Notes: generated by a model from the letters alone, not told the origin. DNA of 64,000 bases from a sulfur-oxidizing endosymbiont of Gigantopelta aegis (GCF_016097415.1 NZ_JAEHGE010000001.1:1346914-1410913); one strand, 5' to 3'; counted from the first letter of the stretch, positions 7,255 through 17,868 are shown. A program made the numbers and translations.

Positions 7255-7680
7255 ATGCGCATTCAAAAGCTTATGGATAAGCTCATGCAAAAATTAACTG
7301 ATGAATTAAATTAAAAATTTACTCAAATACTCCTGGATAGGAAATTACCAAAGCCAGAACAATATTTTTACACAAAGTGGCTTCGCTATTATTGGGATGT
7401 ACCTATACAACAGAGTTCTTCTGAAAACTCAGCACAAAGCTGGGTGTCTGTTTATAAAGGCTGTCTGTTTATAAACAGTTAGATTTTGTGCCAGCAGGAT
7501 GTGGTTGATTTTTTTAGCAGTTGAAAGAAAGGTCTCTGCTTCCAGCCAAAATCAGGCATTTAATGCCTTGCTCTTTTTATTTAAGCAGGTGTTAAAAAAG
7601 AGTTTGGTGAAATCAAAGGAGTCACAATTATCCTGATAAGAACTCTGGAAGATGTTGATGACTGGCTAATACGGTTTGAG
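7255..7680 (+). pseudogene. Integron-type tyrosine integrase remnant
   Basis: Fragments in shifting plus-strand frames match the core-binding (SAM-like) region of integron-type tyrosine recombinases: FYTKWLRYYWD near 7360-7400, then LAVERKVSASSQNQAFNALL at about 7517-7576, followed by FLFKQVLKK, and EFGEIKGV in another frame. At least two frameshifts separate these pieces. The catalytic domain with R…HxxR…Y is missing; the next gene downstream is unrelated. The frame points away from the attC array, which is the normal intI/cassette layout. From memory, the WLRYYLDFC-like segment is typical of the longer integrases with two SAM-like domains. Confidence 0.7.
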
Positions 7681-7683
7681 CGT

Positions 7684-8077
7684 TTAGTTACTATCACCAA
7701 ACCAGTCATAGCTACAATCAAGATGCTTGCGTATGGTGATTAAGCCTTCCAGATCATCTTCAATTAACACTTGAATGGGGGGTGCGATTTTGAAATTTCT
7801 TACTGCTACGCGCCATCCAGAATAGTGACATTCTAGGATTGGTTGGATAGCTGGTTGAAAGCGCATCAATAATGCCTAACACATGACGCAAACGCTCATT
7901 GACTTCTTCGGTGTCAGGGAATGCCTCAGAATTACGGAATTTGGAAAGATGGCGTACTTTAACGCTATCGGGCAAAGCCATGATAGTTAAAATCTCATCA
8001 CCACCCATTTTCCAGTCATCCAGTGCATGCATGACGGCCTGAGTTGTTTCTATGTTATGATCGTTTGAAATTTGCAT
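7684..8077 (-). pseudogene. MbcA/ParS/Xre-type antitoxin, frameshifted
   Basis: Removing one C from a six-C run (GGGGGG at 7777-7782 on the plus strand) joins two frames into one 130-residue protein. The joined sequence has the DUF2384 (MbcA/ParS toxin-binding) C-terminus: MSLFWMARSSKKFQNRTPIQ, then a GLITIRKHLDC helix. Members of this family neutralise RES- or COG5654-type toxins, normally encoded next door. No such toxin is visible. As read, the antitoxin is truncated after 105 residues. The indel is in a homopolymer, so a sequencing error is a real alternative. Confidence 0.6.
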
Positions 8078-8224
8078 ATTGATATAAATATTATTTTAAA
8101 AATAATTCCTAGTAATTTACTTGGTTATTATTGTATCATTACTCCCTTAATATTCCTAGGGGATATTAACTCAATCACAGGCTTGCGTTTTGGAAGCCAT
8201 TTTTAGTTATAAGAGAGAAATAGT

Positions 8225-8611
8225 ATGTCCGATAAAGTTGCTTTCCTTTTAGAAGGTCAGGAAGTCTTAACTTATGATCGTTCACAGGTTTTACCTGAAA
8301 AACAAGTCGAATACCTTGATATCATTGATACTCAGATGGATGAGGGCTTTGTTTTAAGTGATAAAAAAGTTGACCAGCCTAATTTGCAGCAAAAAACGCA
8401 GTTCGTGGCACTCAATTTAGTCAATGCCTTGAACAAGGATGATGATCAAACTGCCATTATTATGTTTACCTATCTGGTTAATCGTATGCCAGAGCTAAAA
8501 CAAGTGAAAGCCAAGAGTAAAGACTCGAAAGTGGGTGTGGAATTTGTCTTTGATGAAATTAAGTCCGAAGGCAAGAAAATTGAGTTTTTGCCTAACCATA
8601 AAGTCCATTAA
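8225..8611 (+). CDS. Hypothetical protein, 128 aa
   Basis: A soluble 128-residue protein with no signal peptide, cysteines or membrane helices. It looks like an alpha/beta fold: VAFLLEGQEVLTYD at the start, a helical middle (LVNALNKDDDQTAIIMFTYLVNRMP) and a Lys-rich end. An AGAGAGAAA ribosome site precedes the ATG. I do not recognise the family. It lies 49 bp upstream of the IS66-split gene in the same orientation, so the two probably formed an operon. Confidence 0.65.
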   Translation: MSDKVAFLLEGQEVLTYDRSQVLPEKQVEYLDIIDTQMDEGFVLSDKKVDQPNLQQKTQFVALNLVNALNKDDDQTAIIMFTYLVNRMPELKQVKAKSKDSKVGVEFVFDEIKSEGKKIEFLPNHKVH

Positions 8612-9650
8612 CTCAGCATAAAGCTACAAATAAAAGTCCACTAACAAAAAGTTAATCATTATGTCCCTTATTTTTTCTTCACAACCCGGTGCCCGGGAAC
8701 GACATCTTAAACGCCAGTACCAAAATGTACTTTTTCCTCAAGCACAAAGAGAGTTTAATGAACAACGACTTTCGGGGGCGCGCTATATGGATGAAAAAGA
8801 GCAAGAGGAATTCTTGCAGACATTTCATTCCTTGCTTGAACAGGTCGCTGAACTCAAGGCCAATGAAGGCAGTGAGTTGATGCTGGAACTGAAGTCACAA
8901 CTCGATCAAAATTATGAACTCTGCAGTGGTTTAATGGGGGAGCATCAAAGTGAAAAAGATGCCATCATTAAATTAGTCGCTGTTATTATGGCTTCCATCA
9001 AGCAAAGTGCTGCGGGCGATCCTGAAGCTGAGCATAATTTGCAAGAGGAAGAGTTAGCAAGGAATACTCATTTTCAATTGTTACAGTGTAAGCGCTTAAC
9101 GAACAGCGTTCTTTACCTTTTCCAATTCTGATTTTTTAAAATTCCAGGGAAGCAATGCTTCCAGCTTTTCAACCGTATCCGCATAAGGTAATTGGGTTAA
9201 TACATAGACCATATACGCATATGGCTCAATATCATTGGCCTTAGCGGTTTCAATAAAACTATAATGAACTGCACTGGCATGTGCACCCTTTGGCGTATCT
9301 GAAAATAACCAGGCCTTTCTACCCACGCAGAATGGACGGATAGCATTTTCTGCCAGCACATTACTGATATTCAACCGACCATCTTCACAATAAACAGTCA
9401 GCTTAGGCCATTGATTATTAATATAGGTGAGTGCTTTTCCTGTCAAGCTGTCGTTCGGCACTTTGCCCAGGGTGTTATCGACCCATGTTCTTATTTTCTC
9501 AAGAAGCGGCAGGCTCTGTTTCTGACGAACCTTAAATTTTTCATTAACACTGGCTTCTTTTATCTCACGCTCAATTAAATACAGCTTATTGATATGGGCC
9601 AGTGCCACATCGGCTTTTGTAGGCTTTTGATTGCTCTTTTTCTTTGGTTG

Positions 9651-11162
9651 TAATGTGGCTATACTTAACCGGACACACAACTTAAAATAACTAAAAGATA
9701 AAAAGTGTGACCTAAAATGAATGATCAAACAAAAAAACCGAATAAAAGCTATACATCAGAATTTAAAGAATCAGCTGTCAAATTAGCTAATGAGACGGAT
9801 CAACCCGTTTCTCAGACTGCCAGGGAGCTAGGTGTTAATGTAAATACTCTACATACCTGGATCAGTAAATATTCCAAACCGGTGAAGACGGTAGCCAATA
9901 GAAGTGATGAACACATTTATGATGAAGTAAAACGTCTGAAAAAGAATTGGCAAAAGTGATTCAGGAGCGTGATTTATTAAAAGGCCACAGCGTACTTTGC
10001 AAGGGAAACTTTGTGAAGTACGCATGGATAACTGATCAGGCTAAAGATTACCCGGTAACGATTCTGTGCCGTTTTATGGATGTTTCCGTAGTTGCTATTA
10101 TGATTGGGTTAGCTCTCCTAAAACGGATAGAGAGAAAGAAAATGAAGCGCTTACTGAGCAGCTAAAAAACTGTTTGAAGACAGTCGCAAGACTTATGGAA
10201 CCCGTCGTCTTAAAAGAAAACTGGCTGAAAAAGGCGTTCATATAAGCCGCCGGAGAATTGGTCGATTAATGAAAAAAGCCGGTTTGTTTTGTAAAACGAA
10301 GAGACGCTTTAAAGCGACGACTAATTCCAAGCATAATAAGCGTATATCTCCAAATTTACTGGAAAGAGAGTTTACTGTCTCTCAACCTGATCGCTACTAT
10401 GTGGGTGATATTACCTATATTGCCACCAAGGAAGGCTGGTTATATTTAGCGGTTGTCATTGACTTATTCTCTAGGCAAATTGTTGGCTGGTCGATGGATG
10501 AGCGAATGAAAGCCAAGCTAGTCAATGATGCTTTACTGATGGCCATATGGAAGCGTAAACCAATGGATGGATTGCTTTGGCATACTGACCGAGGTAGCCA
10601 ATATGCCTCTGATAGTCATAGAAAAATATTGTCGGATCATAACATAATTCAGTCTATGAGCCGCAAAGGAAATTGCTGGGACAATGCTGTATCAGAGAGC
10701 TTCTTTCATAGTTTGAAAACTGAATTGACGCACCATTGTCGATTCAAAACCAGAGTAGAAGCAAAGCAGGCAATATTTGAATATATTGAGGTATTTTATA
10801 ATCGGGAGCGACTTCATTCGGCTAATGATTATTTGTCACCAGTCGATTATGAAATACAGCAGGAAATAGCTTAAATCGATTGATTGAAGAGGGTAAAGGC
10901 GACATAAATGCCGCCCATTACCGTTGACGGCCATCGGCTCCTCAGCCTGTGCCGTGAAGATATTGTAACAGGATCATTACCGTTGTGAAAATACCTTGGG
11001 TGAATGGAACGGCTCTATCGTTCCAGAGGGCAAAGCCCTTTCTCTTCATCTGTTTAAAGTTAACATGAGAAACTAAAATGATAGGAAATACAAAATGACA
11101 AAAATCACTTGAAACAGCCAAAAAATATTTAGAAAACTGTCCGGAAAAGTGTTGACACATCA
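9651..11162 (+). mobile_element. IS3-family element copy E nested in IS66 tnpC
   Basis: 1512 bp from TAATGTGGC (9651) to GACACATCA (11162), flanked by a perfect 4-bp duplication GTTG (9647-9650 and 11163-11166). This fixes the true ends of the IS3 element: terminal inverted repeats TAATGTGGCTATACTTAACC and TGATGTGTCAACACTTTTCC, each followed by GGACA. The insertion is younger than the IS66 insertion that carries it. Confidence 0.95.
9717..10874 (+). pseudogene. IS3 transposase OrfA/OrfB, copy E, three or more frameshifts
   Basis: OrfA reads from 9717 but shifts at an A-run near 9943 (AAAAAG where F has AAAAAAG). The slippery run is only A4. A lost C near 10086 and a lost A near 10212 break the start of orfB. 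The DDE core is intact in 10269-10874 ([25 protein letters not shown]). All differences from copy F lie in homopolymers. Confidence 0.88.
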
Positions 11163-12202
11163 GTTGTGCCGTCTGAGAATCTTTGAATTTACGGCGAGTG
11201 TGATCCCAGCAGCCGACCGATGTGGCATTATTTTGTGCACACACGGCATTGTAACCGGCATAGCCATCGGTTTGCAGATAGCCGCTAAAGCCATCAAGCA
11301 GGCGCAGTGGTACTTCCTTCTTACGAGAAGGATCGTATTCAAACAGCACACTGGGTTGTCCAGGTGGCCCGCCACGACTGACCCACATGTATTTGTTCGA
11401 ATGAGCACTGAGTCCCGGCTCTTTTAATACTTTGAGCACCGTTTCATCCATTTGGATGATGTCACCCGACAGTTGATGTTCTCGCATGAGGTTGATGAGC
11501 GGCTGGAACTGATGAGCCAGTTTAATAGCCCAATTGGCCATGGTGGCTCGGGTTATATCGCCGCCATAGCGTGATAATATGCCTTCCATTCGATACAGAG
11601 GCAAACCATCGGCATATTTTGAGATAATGATGTGTGCCATCAGGTGAATACTGCCCATTGATTTAGGTAATGGATGTTTTGGCATGACCGCAGCTTTCAT
11701 TGAACGACTGTCTGTGTCATTGGTGCCTGCAAAGACGGCTTTTTCCTGGAAGTATTCCAGTATTTGGACTTTAGCTGGAATGATATCCAGCTCTTCTCTG
11801 ACTTTAGTGTAAAAACCTCAATGGCACCGGCTTTTTCTTCATCTGTCAGATCGATGAAGACAGGGACTCTTGGAATAGTCTTTGAGAAAGGCTTCCTGCC
11901 TGTTTTTCTTTCTTCTTAGGCGAAGTGGTTTTAGGTTCAGGGAGCCCTCATCGTCAGCCGCCTGCTCAGCTTCATCAAATAAGCGTTCCTGACCATCACT
12001 TTTTCACTGCTGGGTGCAAAGCGTTTACTACGAGCCAGACGAAGGGCTTCTTCCAGTATTTTTATACGGTGGTTTTTCTGTTCAATGACACTCAACAATT
12101 CATTCTTGTCCGCGTGTGAAAAAGCGGAAAATATAGAGTCGTTTTTGTGGATTCAGCCTTGTTTTGCATGGCTTTATTATAACAAAAATAGACTAAAAGT
12201 AC

Positions 12203-12567
12203 TTAAAATACAGACTCATAATGCAATTTCTTATGCGGTTTCATGACACTGATATCATAGCCGTCTAATAGCCAGTTGATTTGTTGTCCGGTGATATTCA
12301 TCAGGTCATCTTCACCCTTTGGCCATTTGAACTTTTCTTCTGAGAGACTTTTGTAATAGAGTACAAAACCGGTATTATCCCAGAAGAGGCATTTAATTTT
12401 ATTACGCTGACGATTGGTAAAGGCATACAGATGGCCTGCAAAGGATTATGACCTAATTCACATTCAACAATGGCACTGAGGCCAATAAAACTTTTACGAA
12501 AATCAACAGGCTTCAGATAGAGATACACCTGTGGCAGGCTGAGTGATGGACGTATGGCTGACTTCAT
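12203..12567 (-). pseudogene. tnpB: IS66 accessory protein TnpB, one frameshift
   Basis: The start matches IS66 Orf2/TnpB (VYLYLKPVDFRKSFIGLSAIVE). After GHNPL the frame is lost by a one-base deletion near 12440. In the alternative frame the normal continuation is readable (AFTNRQRNKIKCLFWDNTGFVLYYK) to a TAA at 12203. The ATG overlaps the end of tnpA by 4 bp, as is usual in IS66. Confidence 0.88.
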
Positions 12568-12893
12568 TGGAACAGTCCTGCTAATTGTTTTACCAGCTGT
12601 ACATTATCGGCAGTCACTCCTTCAATGCGTAGCTGATTGGGTAATTCTACAATTAATGCTGAGGTGCGGGCTGAATAGTGTTTCGGGGAGGATAGTTGAA
12701 TAAAACCATTCCCCTTTGTCATCGCACTGGTTTGCGTTGTTGCACCCAGCAACTTACGCTTGTAATAGCCAAAACGTTTGATGGATAGCCCATGTTCCTG
12801 ACAATAGGATGCCTGGCTGATACTGTTTTCATTCCATTGATTAACGTGGTCTTGCCAAAATTGTTTTGAGTTGGCTTGGGTTTCTGGTTTCAT
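12564..12893 (-). CDS. tnpA: IS66 accessory protein TnpA
   Basis: A 109-residue TnpA of IS66 elements, needed together with TnpB and TnpC for transposition. The N-terminal HTH region (FWQDHVNQWNENSISQASYC, then QEHGLSIKRFGYYKRKLLG) is characteristic, and the frame is intact. It is the first gene of the IS66 operon, 84 bp from the IS end. Confidence 0.9.
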   Translation of the reverse strand: MKPETQANSKQFWQDHVNQWNENSISQASYCQEHGLSIKRFGYYKRKLLGATTQTSAMTKGNGFIQLSSPKHYSARTSALIVELPNQLRIEGVTADNVQLVKQLAGLFQ

Positions 12894-13228
12894 TGATGTG
12901 TCTCATAATTAATCGATGGATTGATTATGAGGCAGGGGAGATATTTTTTGAATAACGCTAGATGGTTAAGCGCTTACGTTACAGTTTCCGCTGGTTGCTG
13001 ATTTGCTCAGACCGCGTTCACCGATTGCGCAAAATGACTTAGTGCCTACTTTATTAAGTGAGTCCGAAGGGGCAATCCGCGCTGCATTTCAGTTGTTTGA
13101 TAAAGAGCATCAAACCTTAATTTGCCAACAGGCTAAAGAATTGCTGGTAGAGAATGTGCAAGAGGACTTGTCTGCGGCAAAAATTAATCTTGCTCTAATG
13201 GAAGAAATATTAGCGCAATAAGTGTGGT

Positions 13229-13909
13229 TTAATCTTCAAACTCCAATAACATATTGATGGTTTCTAGCATTGATTCAGCATTGCGATAATCAATGCTGAC
13301 TGGCCAAAAACTACTATTCTTTGAGTCATTTTGAGTGATTCCTAAGACCAGCGAAGGGTAGGAGCGGGCATTCATTTGCTGACTTTGAGCTATTTGCTTA
13401 TCCAATTCTAATTGACATGCTTCAGCTTCCAAGACTTTTTTGAATGCACTCCTATCTAAGCCTATGGTTTCGGCTAGTGTGATGAGTATTTGCTTATCGG
13501 AAGGATTGAGGGCTTGTTGATAATAGGCTTTTTGAATGGCTGCAATCATTAAGTTTTCAAATTGATGGCTGTCGGGTGAATCCATCTCTAAAAAATCAAA
13601 GCTGTGTGCTGCAATCACAGCACGACAAGCAGGATAAGTGGCACGACGAGGCTGTGTTTGTTGCCACTTATCCCAAAAATCATGATTAAACTCAATGCCT
13701 GGTACTTTGATTTCAATGCGCCGCCAAGTATCCTGCAATTGCTGGCGCATTGCTTCTGGCATAGGGTCGTTAGTATCGGGTGCTAGTCCACCTAATAGTG
13801 CAACAAATTCCATATCATCCGGTAATTGCTGACGTAAGGAGGCTAAGACCGGTTTAAAAGCATAACACCAGCTACACATCGGATCATGAATATAATAAAG
13901 CCGATTAAT
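13229..13909 (-). CDS. DsbA-like thioredoxin-fold protein (FrnE type)
   Basis: A cytoplasmic DsbA-family oxidoreductase of the FrnE/2-hydroxychromene isomerase-like group. The active-site CxxC is at the extreme N-terminus (DPMCSWCYAFKP) and the helical insert follows; a C-terminal thioredoxin strand is preceded by the cis-Pro region (ARSYPSLVLG). The first ATG (13879) falls inside the first beta strand: upstream in-frame sequence reads NRLYYIHDPMCSWC, which the family needs. The likely start is therefore a non-ATG codon, ATT at 13909-13907, with AGAGGA about 7 bp before it, giving 226 residues. No signal peptide. Substrate unknown. Confidence 0.82.
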   Translation of the reverse strand: MNRLYYIHDPMCSWCYAFKPVLASLRQQLPDDMEFVALLGGLAPDTNDPMPEAMRQQLQDTWRRIEIKVPGIEFNHDFWDKWQQTQPRRATYPACRAVIAAHSFDFLEMDSPDSHQFENLMIAAIQKAYYQQALNPSDKQILITLAETIGLDRSAFKKVLEAEACQLELDKQIAQSQQMNARSYPSLVLGITQNDSKNSSFWPVSIDYRNAESMLETINMLLEFED

Positions 13910-13963
13910 GAGTGATTCCTCTTAAAAAAACGGGACAGATCAAACCCGTTTTATACTTCAGTT

Positions 13964-14041
13964 GTAGGATGTGGTGAGGAACGAACCGCATCAATGACAA
14001 TTAGATGCCTTTGATGCGGTTCGTTCCTCACCACATCCTAC
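13964..14041. repeat. Perfect 31-bp inverted repeat (GTAGGATGTGGTG family)
   Basis: Arms at 13964-13994 and 14011-14041 are exact reverse complements, with a 16-bp loop. It sits between the 3' end of metH and the DsbA-like gene, so the RNA could fold as a very strong hairpin after metH. Single arms of the same family occur at 36777-36807 (identical) and 62652-62682 (two differences). Confidence 0.9.
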
Positions 14042-14067
14042 TAATGTAACGATAAGCTGAATCCAGA

Positions 14068-17000
14068 CTAATAACTCAACACGGGCGATAACCAGCGTTC
14101 AGCCTTATCCATATCAAAGCCCTTACGCTTAGAATAATCTTCTACCTGATCCTTATGGATTTTTCCGGTGCCAAAATAGCTCACTTGAGGATGTGCAAAA
14201 TACATCCCAGACACTGCCGAAGCGGGCATCATGGCATAGCTGCTAGTGAGTTCAATGCCGGTTTCAGTTTGAGCATCCATCAAATCCCAGAGTATGCCTT
14301 TTTCGGTATGATCCGGACAAGCAGGATAACCCGGAGCAGGACGAATGCCCTGATATTTTTCAAAAATCAGTGCTTCGTTGTCTAATGTTTCATCCGCAGC
14401 ATAGCCCCAGTATTCTTTGCGAACCAGTTCATGCATTTTTTCTGCAAAGGCTTCAGCGAGTCTATCTGCCAAGGCTTTGAGCATAATGGATTGATAGTCA
14501 TCATGATCTTTTTCAAATTCTTCTAGCTTGGTTTCAATGCCTAGACCGGTAGTGACTGCGAAGGTGCCAATATAGTCCTTAATTCCACTGTCTTTTGGCG
14601 CAATGGTATCGGCTAGGCACTGATTATATTTCCCCAAGGGCTTCTTCATTTGCTGGCGTAGAAAATGGAAGCTTGTTAATACTTCACTACGACTCTCATC
14701 GGTATATAATTCCACGTCATCATCATTGACACTATTAGCCGGGTAAAAACCAATAATGGCATTGGCTGTGACCCACTTTTCAGCAATGATTTTGTCCAGC
14801 ATGTCGGTGGCGTCTTTAAACACTTTACGTGCCTCTTCACCATAGACCTCATTATCCAAAATAGCAGGATAGCGACCTTTAAGTTCCCAAGTTTGGAAAA
14901 ATGGCCCCCAGTCAATGCGTTCCCGTAAATCTTCCAAAGGATAATCAGTAAAGGTTTTAGTGCCTAAAAAGCGGGGCTTAGTGGGTGTATAGCCTTTAGA
15001 TAAGTCATAGCCACTATTGGATTTCACCCCAATGGCAATATTTGAACCATCTTGCCAATTGATCGGCATTTTATTCTTCCGCGCCTGAGCAATCGTAATT
15101 TGATTGGTCTTAGTGCCTTTCTTTTCTCTGGCGACACGAATTTTTTCGTATTCTGCTTTGACGGTGCTAGCAAAATTGTCTTTTAAGGTATCAGACAACA
15201 AGCTCTGACATACACCGACTGCGCGAGAAGCATCCGTAACGTGTACGACGGGGTTTTCATATTGTGGCTCAATTTTGACTGCCGTATGAATACTGGAGGT
15301 AGTTGCACCCCCTAAAATAATAGGAATTGTAAAACCTTGGCGCTGCATTTCTTTGGCGATATGCACCATCTCATCAAGAGATGGGGTAATCAGACCGGAT
15401 AGACCAACAATATCGCAATTCTCATCTTTGGCTTTTTGCAGAATATCTTCGGCAGACACCATTACGCCCATGTCTATCACTTCGAAGTTATTACATTGCA
15501 GTACGACACCAACGATATTTTTACCAATGTCGTGCACGTCACCCTTAACGGTGGCCATGAGTATGCGACCATTATGGGTCGTAATGGCTTCACCATTTTT
15601 TGCAGCCGCTTCTTTTTGGGCATCAATATAAGGCATTAACCAAGCAACGGCTTTTTTCATTACTCGGGCAGATTTAACCACTTGGGGCAAAAACATTTTG
15701 CCACTACCGAATAAATCACCAACGGTATTCATTCCGTCCATTAAAGGCCCTTCAATGACTTCAATAGGCTGATCAAAAGCCAGACGAGCTTCTTCAGTAT
15801 CGTCATCAATGTAGTCGGTTATGCCTTTGACTAATGAGTGGCTGAGTCGTCCCGCGACATCAAGTTCGCGCCAGGAAAGATCCACGACACGACCCTTGCC
15901 GCCGATAGCGCCATCACGGTAATTTTCAGCCATTTCCAATAAGGCATCAGTGGCATTGAGAGCCGTGTTTTTCGGGGGGCGGTTTAAGACCACATCTTCA
16001 ACGATATCACGTAAGTCTTTGGGGATATCATCATAAATGGCCAGTTGTCCAGCATTGACAATACCCATATCCATACCGGCCTGAATGGCATGGTATAAAA
16101 AGACTGCATGAATGGCTTCACGTACGGGGTTATTACCTCGAAATGAGAAGGATACATTAGACACACCACCGGAAACCTTGGCATGAGGCAGGGTATTTTT
16201 AATAATGCGTGTGGCTTCAATAAAATCGACGCCATAATTATTATGTTCATCAATACCGGTGGCGATGGCAAAAATATTGGGATCAAAAATAATATCTTCA
16301 GGAGGGAAGCCGACCTGTTCTGTCAGAATATTGTAAGAGCGGGTACAAATTTCCACCTTACGTGCCTGAGTATCGGCCTGACCATCTTCATCAAAGGCCA
16401 TAACAATGGCAGCAGCACCATAGTGACGAATCAGTCGTGCGTGATGAATAAAGCGCTCTTCACCTTCTTTTAGGCTGATTGAGTTAACAATGCCTTTGCC
16501 TTGTATACATTTTAAACCGGCTTCAATCACTTCCCATTTGGAAGAGTCCACCATAATGGGGACTTTGGCGATTTCAGGTTCGGCTGCTATTAGATTAAGA
16601 AAGCGGGTCATGGCGGCTACACCGTCGAGCATGGCCTCGTCCATATTGATATCAATGATCAGGGCACCACTTTCAACCTGCTCCAGTGCCACAGAAACGG
16701 CTTCTTCGTAGTTTTCTTCTTTAATCAAGCGTAGAAAACGGGCTGAACCGGTGACATTGTTGCGTTCACCAACATTAACAAATAGCGAATCATCGGCGAT
16801 ATTGAAAGGTTCTTGTCCCGATAGGCGACATTGACGTTTAATGTCCGGGATTTGTCTTGGGCTGTGCTTTTCTACAGCGGCTTTAATGGCTGCAATGGTT
16901 TCAGGTGATGTGCCACAGCAACCACCAATGATATTGATATAGCCTGATGCCGCCCATTCTTCTAGCTGCACAGCCATTTGCTCAGGTGATTCATCATAGC

Positions 17001-17868
17001 CACCTAGTTCATTGGGTAAGCCGGCATTCGGATGAGCAGATACTGCACAGTTAGAAATCTTAGATAATTCTTCTACATAGGCGCGTAAATCACCTGCACC
17101 TAAGGCACAGTTTAGGCCGATAGAAATGGGGTCAGCATGGCTCAGGGCATTGTAAAATGCTTCGGTGGTTTGACCAGAAAGGGTACGACCTGATTTGTCG
17201 GTAATCGTACCGGAGATCATGATGGGATATTCAATGTCATGATCATCGAAATATTTTTTCACTGCAAACACAGCGGCCTTGGCATTCAGTGTATCAAAGA
17301 TAGTCTCTATCAGAATGATATCACTGCCACCTTCAACGAGACCTCGGGTGGCATCGTAATAGGCATCGACCAATTCATCAAAGGTGACATTTCGAAAGCC
17401 GGGATCATTCACATCGGGTGAAATACTGGCGGTACGGTTGGTCGGGCCTAAAACTCCTGCGACAAAGCGTGGAATGCTGTCTTTGGCTTCGGCTTCATCA
17501 GCGGCTTCACGGGCTAATTGTGCGGAGGCAACATTGAGTTCAAAGGCCAGCTCTTCCATGTTGTAATCAGCCATGGCAATGGTGGTTGAACTAAAGGTGT
17601 TGGTCTCAACAATGTCCGCGCCAGCTTCAAGGTATTGGCTATGAATGGATTTAATGATATGTGGCTGGGTCAGGGATAGCAGGTCATTATTGCCTTTGAG
17701 ATCAGAAGGCCAGTTTTTAAAACGTTCACCACGATAATCGTCTTCACCCAACTCATATTGTTGAATCATGGTGCCCATGGCACCATCGAGAAATAAAATG
17801 CGGGCTTTGAGCTGGGTTTCCAATTGTGAAAAACGCTGACTCTTATTTTGAGTGATCGCTTGCGACAT
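14068..17868 (-). CDS. metH: Cobalamin-dependent methionine synthase
   Basis: MetH transfers a methyl group from 5-methyltetrahydrofolate via cobalamin to homocysteine. All four modules are present in 1266 residues: homocysteine-binding barrel ([12 protein letters not shown]; zinc ligands in [10 protein letters not shown] and GGCCGTS), pterin-binding barrel ([16 protein letters not shown] … [12 protein letters not shown]), cobalamin domain ([15 protein letters not shown] supplies the His ligand, then [11 protein letters not shown] and GGATTS) and the C-terminal AdoMet reactivation domain ([12 protein letters not shown]). I start it at the ATG at 17868 (MSQAITQ) rather than an in-frame TTG at 17889. 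It is a single gene; no cobalamin riboswitch is evident upstream. Confidence 0.97.
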   Translation of the reverse strand: MSQAITQNKSQRFSQLETQLKARILFLDGAMGTMIQQYELGEDDYRGERFKNWPSDLKGNNDLLSLTQPHIIKSIHSQYLEAGADIVETNTFSSTTIAMADYNMEELAFELNVASAQLAREAADEAEAKDSIPRFVAGVLGPTNRTASISPDVNDPGFRNVTFDELVDAYYDATRGLVEGGSDIILIETIFDTLNAKAAVFAVKKYFDDHDIEYPIMISGTITDKSGRTLSGQTTEAFYNALSHADPISIGLNCALGAGDLRAYVEELSKISNCAVSAHPNAGLPNELGGYDESPEQMAVQLEEWAASGYINIIGGCCGTSPETIAAIKAAVEKHSPRQIPDIKRQCRLSGQEPFNIADDSLFVNVGERNNVTGSARFLRLIKEENYEEAVSVALEQVESGALIIDINMDEAMLDGVAAMTRFLNLIAAEPEIAKVPIMVDSSKWEVIEAGLKCIQGKGIVNSISLKEGEERFIHHARLIRHYGAAAIVMAFDEDGQADTQARKVEICTRSYNILTEQVGFPPEDIIFDPNIFAIATGIDEHNNYGVDFIEATRIIKNTLPHAKVSGGVSNVSFSFRGNNPVREAIHAVFLYHAIQAGMDMGIVNAGQLAIYDDIPKDLRDIVEDVVLNRPPKNTALNATDALLEMAENYRDGAIGGKGRVVDLSWRELDVAGRLSHSLVKGITDYIDDDTEEARLAFDQPIEVIEGPLMDGMNTVGDLFGSGKMFLPQVVKSARVMKKAVAWLMPYIDAQKEAAAKNGEAITTHNGRILMATVKGDVHDIGKNIVGVVLQCNNFEVIDMGVMVSAEDILQKAKDENCDIVGLSGLITPSLDEMVHIAKEMQRQGFTIPIILGGATTSSIHTAVKIEPQYENPVVHVTDASRAVGVCQSLLSDTLKDNFASTVKAEYEKIRVAREKKGTKTNQITIAQARKNKMPINWQDGSNIAIGVKSNSGYDLSKGYTPTKPRFLGTKTFTDYPLEDLRERIDWGPFFQTWELKGRYPAILDNEVYGEEARKVFKDATDMLDKIIAEKWVTANAIIGFYPANSVNDDDVELYTDESRSEVLTSFHFLRQQMKKPLGKYNQCLADTIAPKDSGIKDYIGTFAVTTGLGIETKLEEFEKDHDDYQSIMLKALADRLAEAFAEKMHELVRKEYWGYAADETLDNEALIFEKYQGIRPAPGYPACPDHTEKGILWDLMDAQTETGIELTSSYAMMPASAVSGMYFAHPQVSYFGTGKIHKDQVEDYSKRKGFDMDKAERWLSPVLSY

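Larger units (their letters stand above)
9096..12169 (-). pseudogene. tnpC: IS66 transposase TnpC, interrupted and frameshifted
   Basis: TnpC is the DDE transposase of IS66. The N-terminal part starts at an ATG at 12169 (MQNKAESTKTTLYFP). The central zinc-binding and DDE region (IIQMDETVLKVL, TDGYAGYNAVC, CWDHTRRKF) is readable in 11163-11700. The C-terminal part (ENAIRPFCVGRKAWLFSDTP, then the IS66 C-terminal domain) ends at 9096. IS3 copy E splits the gene, and indels near 12110 and 11820 break the N-terminal third. Family assignment is secure; the gene is dead. Confidence 0.9.
9088..12977 (-). mobile_element. IS66-family element with perfect 8-bp target duplication
   Basis: Ends are GTAAGCGCTTAA (9088) and its inverse at 12966-12977. 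It is flanked by GTTACAGT on both sides (9080-9087 and 12978-12985), the 8-bp duplication expected for IS66. Without the nested IS3 copy E and its 4-bp duplication it is 2374 bp, a normal IS66 size, with tnpA, tnpB and tnpC in order on the minus strand. tnpB and tnpC both carry frameshifts and tnpC is interrupted, so it is not autonomous now. Confidence 0.93.
8661..13221 (+). pseudogene. Unrecognised gene split by nested IS66/IS3 insertion
   Basis: The two halves are 8661-9087 and 12986-13221. Deleting the IS66 element plus one copy of its 8-bp duplication (GTTACAGT) restores one continuous frame of 220 residues, with the joint reading …FQLLQ-FPLVADLL…. The restored protein is soluble and helix-rich (EKEQEEFLQTFHSLLEQVAEL and AKINLALMEEILAQ look coiled-coil-like), with no Cys motif or signal peptide. 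I do not recognise it. The clean restoration shows that the insertion is recent on the scale of this region. As it stands, only the first 142 residues plus an IS-encoded tail could be made. Confidence 0.85.

Noticed and set aside
10942-11700. A 252-residue frame at the junction of IS3 copy E and IS66
   Set aside because: It is IS66 tnpC sequence reading through into the noncoding 3' segment of the inserted IS3; only the IS66 part is meaningful.
15353-16473. Several plus-strand frames within metH
   Set aside because: They are shadows of a long, fully conserved gene on the other strand.
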